DNA of 64,000 nt from Allokutzneria multivorans (GTDB lineage Bacteria > Actinomycetota > Actinomycetes > Mycobacteriales > Pseudonocardiaceae). Where the stretch lies: the NCBI RefSeq assembly GCF_039537405.1, contig NZ_BAABAL010000026.1, positions 219,740 through 283,739 of the forward strand, read 5' to 3'. Of the stretch, positions 58,080 to 64,000 are shown in pieces. Every line of letters begins with the position of its first letter. Position 1 is the first letter of the stretch. The notes below the pieces were generated by a model. It was not told where the DNA came from. It saw only the letters and a program-made list of their open reading frames with translations, and ran no database searches. A program made the translations under genes and the position numbers.

Positions 58080-59456
58080 TCAGCCAAACAGGGCGATCAT
58101 GTCCGTGTGCCCGAAGTGCTCCGCCCAGTTCCTCGCGTCACCGTCGAAGCGGTGGTCACGGATGCCGGGATCGGCGCCGTGCTCCAGCAGGAGCCGGGCC
58201 AGTTCGACGTCGCCGGCCTCGACGGCCGCGTGCAGCGGGGTCTGCCAGGGCTCTTCGATCGGCAGATCGCTCCGCGCGCGGGCGTTGACGTCGAACCCTT
58301 TGCTGAGCAACAGTTTCACCGCGTTCGCGCGACGTTGCGCGACGGCCCAGACGAGCAGTCCCGGGCGGGCTAGTCTCGCGGCTTCGACGACGTGGCCGGG
58401 CGCGGCTCGGACAACGGTTTCGTCCCCGGCGAGCGCGGCGGCGATGAAAGCGTCCACCGGATCGAGCTCCGTTTCGGCAGCACCCAAGCGCCGCAGCAGG
58501 TCCGCCATCTCGCGGTGGCCGTTGCGCAGCGCGGTCTCCAGCGGAGTGATTCCCGTGCCGAGCGGACTGAGCACGTCGACACCGTTGCGGGCCAGCAACT
58601 CCACCCGCTGCCGCTGGTCGTGGAGCACGGCCCACGCGAGCAGCTTGCGCAGCGATTCCTGAGGCGCGTCAACGAGATCCGGTAACAACCGCCGCCACGG
58701 ACCGCCGTCGCCACGGCCGAGGCCGAACGCGAACAGGAGTTCGTAGGCGTCCTCCCGCTCGGAGAACATGCGGTTGTAGAGCGTTTGACCGTCGTTGGGA
58801 TCGGCGCCCGCCGCGAGCAGCACCCGCGCGAGCGCGATGGAGTGCGGGTGCGGCGGCTGATCGCCTTCTCCCCCACCGAGCGCGCCGGTCAGCACCGTGA
58901 AAGGCGTTGGCAGCCCTAGGAAGAACCGTCCGTCGTTGGGATCAGCCCCCGCGTCGAGCAACATCCGCGCGGCGGCGAGCGTGTCGTCGAGTCCGACGTC
59001 GAGGCGGGCGTAGCTGAGGTACATCAGCGGCGGCCAGCCGTACGGCCCAGTTGGCTCAGAAGCCGAAACCCCAGCGGACAAGTGTTGGCGCAGAAGGGAA
59101 ACATCAGCGCACGCGGCAGCGACGCCGATGCTCGGCGCGGACAGGTCGGGGTGCTCGTCGAGCAACCGAGCGGCCTCGGCTCGGCGCTCCGGGGCGTCCT
59201 CGGCGAAGTTCAAGCACGCCAGGCGCAGGAAGCGATCGGCAAGGGTTTCGTCGGCGGGCGCGTCGGTGTAGATCCACGAGCGCGCGTTGATCGCTTCGAC
59301 GTGCCGCACCAGTCGCGGCCAGCTCGCGAAGCCGTGGCGTTGCGCGAGCGCGCGTTGCGCTTCGGTCAGCGTGCTGCCGGAGGCGCTCCGGATCTCCTTG
59401 GCCTGCTTGCGCAACTGGCCGAGATCGGGGCGCTCGGGCAGGGGAACGGTCGGCAT
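58080..59456 (-). CDS. Ankyrin-repeat protein
   Basis: 458 residues. Ankyrin units such as AARMLLDAGADPNDG, ALARVLLAAGADPNDG, TGITPLETALRNGHREMADL, WQTPLHAAVEAGDVELARLL with LEHGADPGIRD. The N-terminus (LGQLRKQAKEIRSASGSTLT, ALAQRHGFASWPRLVRHVEA) is the domain found before ankyrins in many actinobacterial proteins. Cytosolic scaffold. ATG 59456 has the strong ribosome site AAGGAGGT four bases upstream; that site can pair with an upstream complement. Confidence 0.87.
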   Translation of the reverse strand: MPTVPLPERPDLGQLRKQAKEIRSASGSTLTEAQRALAQRHGFASWPRLVRHVEAINARSWIYTDAPADETLADRFLRLACLNFAEDAPERRAEAARLLDEHPDLSAPSIGVAAACADVSLLRQHLSAGVSASEPTGPYGWPPLMYLSYARLDVGLDDTLAAARMLLDAGADPNDGRFFLGLPTPFTVLTGALGGGEGDQPPHPHSIALARVLLAAGADPNDGQTLYNRMFSEREDAYELLFAFGLGRGDGGPWRRLLPDLVDAPQESLRKLLAWAVLHDQRQRVELLARNGVDVLSPLGTGITPLETALRNGHREMADLLRRLGAAETELDPVDAFIAAALAGDETVVRAAPGHVVEAARLARPGLLVWAVAQRRANAVKLLLSKGFDVNARARSDLPIEEPWQTPLHAAVEAGDVELARLLLEHGADPGIRDHRFDGDARNWAEHFGHTDMIALFG

Positions 59457-59460
59457 CGCG

Positions 59461-59507
59461 ACCTCCTTCCATGGCCCCGTGGTCCGCGTGACGGGGTGAA
59501 AGGAGGT
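59461..59507 (-). promoter_or_regulatory. Leader hairpin that can hide the ankyrin ribosome site
   Basis: ACCTCCTT (59500-59507 on the minus strand) is the exact complement of the AAGGAGGT ribosome site (59461-59468). Inner arms CCCCGT/ACGGGG (59475-59480, 59491-59496) continue the stem. The site would be paired in the mRNA leader, so translation may depend on a factor or temperature. Confidence 0.55.
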
Positions 59508-59563
59508 GGTGTGACCAGGGCACTACCGGTCCTCGCTGGGCAGGCTCAGCCTTTTCCGCGGAC

Positions 59564-59589
59564 CCGGAGGCGGCCCAACCCGCCTCCGG
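59564..59589 (-). terminator. Hairpin after the binding-protein gene
   Basis: CCGGAGGCGG-GTTGGG-CCGCCTCCGG on the minus strand: perfect 10-bp stem, 20 bases after the stop of the ABC binding protein. Confidence 0.6.
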
Positions 59590-59609
59590 ACAACATACCC
59601 GTGGACGGC

Positions 59610-60632
59610 TCAGTCGGCGTCCGGCAGGTTCTCCATCACCATGGTGTCGACCTTGAGCGGCTTCGGCAGCAGGTCGTGCACGGCCATCAGGTCGGCCACC
59701 CGCTGGATGCGCACGACGTCCAGTCGCGTCGGGAACGCGCCGAGGTGCACCAGGCTCGCGGTGACCTGGTCGATGCCCTTGGCGTAGCTGGGCAGGACCT
59801 GTTCGACCTTGCCCCGGTCGCCTGCCTCCTTCTGCGCGCGCATCAGCGCCCTGCGGAAGGCCCGCACCGTCTTCGGGTTGTCCTTGGCGAAGGCGGCCGT
59901 CGTCGCGTAGCCGGAGATCGGGAAGTCCCCGGTGGCACCCTGTGCCACGTCCAGCACCGGGATCGCGCCGAAGTTGCGCTCGGCCTGGGTGATGAACGGC
60001 TCGACCATGACCGCGGCGTCGACCTGCTTGGCCTTCAACGCGGCGGGCATGCTCGGGAACGGGATCTCCACCCAGCTGACACCGCCGTGGTTGACGCTGT
60101 GCGCGTCCATCGAGGCCTTGGCGAGCAGCTCGGCGATGGCGCCCCGGACGGTCACCGCGATCCGCTTGCCCGCCAGGTCCTGCGGCGTGGTGATCGAGGA
60201 GCCCTGCGGGACCGCGATGACGAAGTTGTTCGGGCGGGTCTGGTAGCCGTCGGCGATCAGCTTGAGATCGGCGACGCCCTTGGACTGGGCCTCGAAGAAG
60301 GACATCCAGTTGCCGACGGAGATGTCGAAGCTCGCGCCGAGCAGACCGGTCACGCTGGTGGCGCCGCCGGGGATGCCGACCGTCTCGATCTCCAGGCCCG
60401 CCTCCCGGAAGTATCCCTTCTGGATCGCCATGTGCAGCGGCGCGAAGTCGATGATCGGCATCGCCCCGATCTTGATCCGGGCTTTCTCCAGCCCGGCGCC
60501 CTCGGCACCGCCGCCGTCGGCGGCCCCGGAACCGGAGTCCCCGCCCAGCAGGCCGCAGCCCGACGCGACGAGCAGCAGGGAGAGGGCGGCAAGCAGCGCC
60601 CGCACTTTTCGTCCAGAGGTACTACGTGACAT
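59610..60632 (-). CDS. Orphan ABC transporter substrate-binding lipoprotein (NitT/TauT, SsuA/ThiY-like)
   Basis: 340 residues from ATG 60632. Lipobox LLVASGC (Cys about 26), a Gly/Ser/Ala linker, then the binding domain: IKIGAMPIIDFAPLHMAIQK, YFREAGLEIETVGIPGG, VGNWMSFFEAQSKG, GKRIAVTVRGAIAELLAKAS, PAALKAKQVDAAVMVEPFIT. This class carries nitrate, sulfonates, taurine or pyrimidine precursors. No ATPase or permease lies nearby, so it must use subunits encoded elsewhere. The frame is open upstream to 60662. Confidence 0.87.
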   Translation of the reverse strand: MSRSTSGRKVRALLAALSLLLVASGCGLLGGDSGSGAADGGGAEGAGLEKARIKIGAMPIIDFAPLHMAIQKGYFREAGLEIETVGIPGGATSVTGLLGASFDISVGNWMSFFEAQSKGVADLKLIADGYQTRPNNFVIAVPQGSSITTPQDLAGKRIAVTVRGAIAELLAKASMDAHSVNHGGVSWVEIPFPSMPAALKAKQVDAAVMVEPFITQAERNFGAIPVLDVAQGATGDFPISGYATTAAFAKDNPKTVRAFRRALMRAQKEAGDRGKVEQVLPSYAKGIDQVTASLVHLGAFPTRLDVVRIQRVADLMAVHDLLPKPLKVDTMVMENLPDAD

Positions 60633-61172
60633 TTTCACATAATCTTTCAGGCGGGGGCGCAATGACCACGAGAGTTATACCAGGCAAAGCGGCGACCATT
60701 GCGGACGACAGCACGGGTACCGAAGTACCACTATCGATGCAAACTATTTGCCGCCTTCCGCCATACGAGTGACCAGAATCTGCGCGGTTCCACGACGCGA
60801 ATGCGTGCTCTGAACCGGTTCACCAGGCCGCATAGACAAGTCTCCCCGGACACTTGCCGCTCTTCCCGAATAATCCACGCCCGCCCTGGACCAGGACTTG
60901 ACCTGGGCATATCAGGGCCGGGCGCCAGGCGCGGCGGGCCTTGTCGGACTTTCGGCCCACGCCGAACGTGGTTCGTTCGGACCAATCGGTGGAACGTGCA
61001 CTCGGCACGGTGCGGGCGACGTGGTCCAACGAAGCACGTGAACCCGCGAACCGCGTCGGTGAGCAGCCCGTATGCGCGGTGCTAATCGATGCGGCTAGGA
61101 AGCGGAAGAATGTGTCGCTAGGGTCTGCCCGCCATATAACGGATGCAGTTCGAACAGCTCGTGAGGAGCAAC
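60633..61172. promoter_or_regulatory. Noncoding region before the ketosynthase gene
   Basis: About 540 bases. AT-richer near 60630-60780 with GGTAC-CGAA-GTACC (60716-60729). TATAAC near 61134-61139 may be the -10 of the ketosynthase gene. No convincing gene on either strand. Confidence 0.4.
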
Positions 61173-62471
61173 GTGATCGCTGTCGGCGGCAGGCGCGTCG
61201 TGGTGACCGGAATCGGTGTTGTCAGTTCGCTCGGCAGCACGGTGGAAGACTTCTTCACCAATCTGTGCGACGGCCGGAGCGGGGTCGGCGAGCTGACCCG
61301 CTTCGACACCTCGCGGTGTCCCATCAAGCGGGCCGCCGAACTGACGGACTTCGATCCGGCCGAGCACGGCATCTCCGAGCGCGACATCCGGGTCACCGCC
61401 CGGTTCCAGTGGTTGGCCATCGCCGCCTCGCAGGCCGCCGCCAGCGACGCCGGGCTGGACCTGCCGCGAAACGAGGTGCACTCCGACACCACGAGATCGC
61501 CGAAGAAGCTGGACCGCTTCGGGGTGGCCATCGGCGTGGCCTACTCCAACGCGGAGATCCTGCAGCGCCAGTACAAACTCCTCGAGCAGGGCGGGAGCCG
61601 GTCGATCTCGGCGCGGCTGTGCAACCTGACCCTGCCGAACTCGCCGACCTCGGCGGTGTCCATCCGGCACGGCCTGACCGGCCCGCTGGTGACCGTCAGC
61701 GGCGCGTCGGCCTCCGGGGCGGAGTCGCTGATCGCCGCCTACGACAAGATCAAGTACGGGCGCGCGGAGCTGATGCTGACCGGCGGCGCGGAGTCGGCGG
61801 TCAACGAGATCACCATCGCCGCGTTCGCGCAGAACCGCACCGGCTCGCGGATCGGTGTCTGCCGCCCGTTCGACGACAAGCGCGACGGCACGATCCTCGG
61901 TGAGGGCGCGGGCGTCGTGGTGCTGGAGGAACTGGAGCACGCCAGGGCGCGCGGCGCGCGGATCTACGGCGAGGTGCTGGGCTACGGCCTGCGCGGCGAC
62001 GCCTACGACATGTCCGACATCCGCCCCGACGAGGCACCCGGCATGCGCGCGTGCCTGGAGGAGGTGCTGCTGGACGCCGGCGTCAGCACCGCCGAGGTCG
62101 GCTACATCAACGTGCACGGAACCGGGACCAAGATGAACGACCCGGCGGAGGCCTTCGCGATCCGCAAGGTGTTCGGTTCCGACCCCGCGACCAGCCCGAT
62201 GGTGAGCGGCACCAAGGGCGCGACCGGGCACATGCTCGGCGGCACCGGTGGCGTCGAGTTCATCACCGCGCTGCTGGCCAGCAACCGCGACGTGGTGCCG
62301 CCGACCTACGGCCTGGAGAACCCCGACCCGCGCTGCGCGGACCTCAACCACGTCATCGGCAAGGCGATCCCGGCTTCGGTACCGACCGCGATCACCACCA
62401 GCGTGGGCATGGGCGGCAACAACTCCGCGATCATGGTCCGTGGTTGGTCCGGCGGCGAAGAGCCGGTGTAG
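61173..62471 (+). CDS. Beta-ketoacyl-ACP synthase-like protein with Ser in place of active-site Cys
   Basis: 432 residues from GTG 61173 (GAGGAG four bases upstream; ATG 61143 is further up). KAS II fold: VVVTGIGVVSSLGSTVEDFF, GVAIGVAYSNAE, GYINVHGTGTKMND (H315), SGTKGATGHMLGGTGG (K348, H353), TSVGMGGNNSAIM. The nucleophile loop reads TVSGASASGAES: Ser179 where FabF has Cys. The His pair and Lys are kept, so a decarboxylating or acyl-transfer role rather than normal condensation is likely (inference). Followed after three bases by a FAD monooxygenase, as in aromatic polyketide pathways. Confidence 0.85.
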   Translation: MIAVGGRRVVVTGIGVVSSLGSTVEDFFTNLCDGRSGVGELTRFDTSRCPIKRAAELTDFDPAEHGISERDIRVTARFQWLAIAASQAAASDAGLDLPRNEVHSDTTRSPKKLDRFGVAIGVAYSNAEILQRQYKLLEQGGSRSISARLCNLTLPNSPTSAVSIRHGLTGPLVTVSGASASGAESLIAAYDKIKYGRAELMLTGGAESAVNEITIAAFAQNRTGSRIGVCRPFDDKRDGTILGEGAGVVVLEELEHARARGARIYGEVLGYGLRGDAYDMSDIRPDEAPGMRACLEEVLLDAGVSTAEVGYINVHGTGTKMNDPAEAFAIRKVFGSDPATSPMVSGTKGATGHMLGGTGGVEFITALLASNRDVVPPTYGLENPDPRCADLNHVIGKAIPASVPTAITTSVGMGGNNSAIMVRGWSGGEEPV

Positions 62472-62474
62472 CTG

Positions 62475-63878
62475 ATGAGCGGGAGTGCGATGCGCGAGGT
62501 CGTTGTCGTCGGAGCGGGTCCGGTCGGTCTGTGGCTGGCCGCGGAGCTGCGCAGGACCGGGGTGGAGGTCACCGTTCTCGAACGGCTGACCGAGCCCGTC
62601 CCGCACGCCAAGTCGCTCACCATGCACCCCCGCACCCTGGAACTGCTCGCCATGCGCGGGCTGGCCGATCGCTGGCTCGCCGAGGGCAAGCAGCTGCCGA
62701 CGACGCACTTCGCGTTGCTGGACAACAGGGTGAGCTACGCGGAACTCGATACCAAGTACCGGTTCGTGCTGTTCCTCCCGCAGCCGAGGACCGAGGCGCT
62801 GCTCGCCGAGCACGCCTCGGACCTCGGTGTGGAGGTGCTGCGCGGCCGCGCGGTGACCGGTGTCCGTTCCTTCGGGGACTCCGTCCTCGTTGAGACCGAG
62901 ACCGGCGAAACCTTCCAGTCCCGGTGGGTTGTCGGCTGCGACGGCCCGTCCAGCACCGTGCGCAAGGCGGCCGGTATCGAGTTCCTCGGGAGCCCGTCGA
63001 CGCTGAGCGTGCCGCTGGGCGATGTCCGCCTGGCCGAGCCGCCGGAGTCGGTGTCGCTGACCGTCAACGGGGACAACGGCGCACTGTTCCTGGTCTCGTT
63101 GGGAGACGGCCGGTACCGAGTCTCACCAACCGACCATTCGATGCTGCATGTGCCCAAGGACGAGCCCCTCACCTTGGAAGAGCTGAAGGAGAGCACCCGG
63201 CGCGTCGTCGGCACCGACTTCGGCATGCACGACCCGTCGTACCTGGCGCGCTTCGGCAACGCCACGCTCCAGGCCGCCCGCTACCGCAACGGCCGGATAC
63301 TGCTCGCCGGCGACGCCGCGCACATCCACATGCCGTTGGGCGGCCAGGGATTGAACCTCGGCATGCAGGACGCCACGAACCTCGCCTGGAAGCTCGCCGC
63401 CGTGATCCAGGGCTGGGCGCCCGAGGACCTGCTGGACACCTACGAAACGGAACGGCATCCCGTGGGGGCCCGAGTCCTGGCCGACACCCTCGCGCAGACC
63501 TCGCTCGTCGTGTCGACCTCGCCGGAGAACAAGGCCTTGCGCGCGCGGTTCAACGAGCTGATCGCGGAGGTGCCCGCCTTGAACCGCGAACTGGCCGTGC
63601 AGGTTTCCGGGCTTGGGGTTTCTTACGGTTCTTGCGGTTCCTACGGGTGGCGGATGCCGGACTTGGACGTGGGCGGGATCGGGGTTTTCTCGCTGTTGCG
63701 GGAGGGGCGGTTTGTTTATTTGAGTTCTGGGGACGGAGCGGAGTTGGCGTTGGGGCCTCGCGTGGATGTTGTTCGGGTTGACGGGTTGCCTTGGGATGGG
63801 GTGCTTGTGCGGCCTGATGGGCATGTGGGGTGGGTTGACGGGGTGGGGGATGCTTTTTCTGGGGTTTTGGGGTTGTAG
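62475..63878 (+). CDS. FAD-dependent aromatic monooxygenase (PHBH/rifampin-monooxygenase type)
   Basis: 467 residues. FAD motif VVVGAGPVGLWLAAELRRTG (about 9-28), DG motif GCDGPSSTVRKAAGI (about 153-167), GDAAHIHMPLGGQGLNLGMQ (about 279-298), and a C-terminal thioredoxin-like region. Hydroxylates an aromatic substrate with NAD(P)H and O2. ATG 62475. From about 63600 codons turn to T-ending and the strand becomes G/T-rich, while the protein still looks normal. Likely one operon with the ketosynthase gene. Confidence 0.88.
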   Translation: MSGSAMREVVVVGAGPVGLWLAAELRRTGVEVTVLERLTEPVPHAKSLTMHPRTLELLAMRGLADRWLAEGKQLPTTHFALLDNRVSYAELDTKYRFVLFLPQPRTEALLAEHASDLGVEVLRGRAVTGVRSFGDSVLVETETGETFQSRWVVGCDGPSSTVRKAAGIEFLGSPSTLSVPLGDVRLAEPPESVSLTVNGDNGALFLVSLGDGRYRVSPTDHSMLHVPKDEPLTLEELKESTRRVVGTDFGMHDPSYLARFGNATLQAARYRNGRILLAGDAAHIHMPLGGQGLNLGMQDATNLAWKLAAVIQGWAPEDLLDTYETERHPVGARVLADTLAQTSLVVSTSPENKALRARFNELIAEVPALNRELAVQVSGLGVSYGSCGSYGWRMPDLDVGGIGVFSLLREGRFVYLSSGDGAELALGPRVDVVRVDGLPWDGVLVRPDGHVGWVDGVGDAFSGVLGL

Positions 63879-64000
63879 CTCTTTGGCTGCGTGGGGCGGT
63901 TGCGCTTCCCGGTTTTGTTGGGTTCGCTGGGTTTGTTGGGCGGGGTCGGCTTGACCTGGGAACCCCTTGCGCGTGCCCCTGGGCCTTACAGGGGCACGGG
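63600..64000 (+). other. G+T-rich strand-asymmetric segment
   Basis: The plus strand is dominated by G and T with many G-runs (for example GGGGTTTTGGGGTTG, in the 63850-63880 region), quite unlike the C-rich coding style of the window. The last 120 bases after the monooxygenase stop hold no convincing gene. Confidence 0.5.

Noticed and set aside
59500..59650. Plus-strand gene starting at GTG 59511 after AAAGGAGGTGGT
   Set aside because: Although the ribosome-like site is strong, the frame runs antisense into the binding-protein gene and looks noncoding; the site is better explained as the complement of the ankyrin ribosome site.
1..64000. tRNA, rRNA or known riboswitch
   Set aside because: No cloverleaf ends with CCA, no rRNA-like stretch and no recognised riboswitch core were found by eye; a covariance-model scan would be needed to exclude small RNAs.

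Overview
High-GC (about 70%) actinobacterial chromosome, most likely Pseudonocardiaceae (inference). The grounds are GTG starts, several probable leaderless genes, three helix-turn-helix/DUF397 gene sets, Pseudonocardiaceae-like intergenic palindromes, and a first 7 kb that follows a mycobacterial gene order: sufR, a MptB-type mannosyltransferase, an ABC ATPase and permease, then heme A synthase (ctaA). No rRNA, tRNA, CRISPR array, phage or intact transposase gene was seen.

Layout. 1-7.3 kb: sufR (cut by the window edge), mptB, a two-gene ABC exporter, a 208-bp miniature mobile element, a YjbR protein, a molybdenum-cofactor-sulfurase-like PLP enzyme and ctaA. 7.4-13.3 kb: two overlapping TetR genes, a GbsR/MarR-like regulator with a nucleotidyltransferase, an ATP-grasp enzyme with a small partner, and a DUF885 hydrolase. 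13.3-20.8 kb: a translationally coupled phosphatidylserine-decarboxylase-like/guanidino-enzyme-like pair beside a TetR gene, then desaturase, quinone oxidoreductase, ArsR regulator, thioredoxin (with a SigR-type promoter), an OhrR-like regulator and a secreted polysaccharide lyase. 20.8-26.5 kb: acetyltransferase and methyltransferase, two lipoproteins (one TlpA-like) behind a secreted M6 metalloprotease, a TetR gene, a second copy of the miniature element, and a small secreted Cys protein.

26.8-30.1 kb holds the most unusual locus: two divergent gene sets, each with one roadblock/LC7 type-A and one type-B-like small protein, with no GTPase or histidine kinase nearby, separated by about 0.7-0.8 kb of noncoding DNA. 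30.1-41 kb: tandem FKBP lipoproteins, a STAND ATPase regulator, an RbpA-like protein, an XRE/DUF397 pair, LacI, PCMT-like methyltransferase, hydrolase, asparaginase, WYL regulator and small proteins. 41-52 kb: a trehalose-phosphatase/GH15 fusion, a long-chain acyl-CoA ligase, a protein with three HTH repeats, a DUF397/XRE set, RraA-like aldolase, toroid protein, GT87 mannosyltransferase and a decayed acetyltransferase. 52-64 kb: GH42 beta-galactosidase, the third XRE/DUF397 pair, small secreted proteins, an ankyrin protein whose leader can hide its ribosome site, an orphan NitT/TauT-type binding protein, and a ketosynthase lacking the active-site Cys next to a FAD monooxygenase.

Repeats stand out as much as genes. 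Two inverted 208/209-bp copies of a miniature element lie exactly in CTAG stop codons, and a related core follows the trxA stop. The word GGTAC-N3-GTACC occurs at least six times, mostly inside genes. Palindromic TGAATGA(C/G)TCATTCA-like repeats lie between genes. Gene calls rest on motifs and length recognised by eye; no database search was possible.
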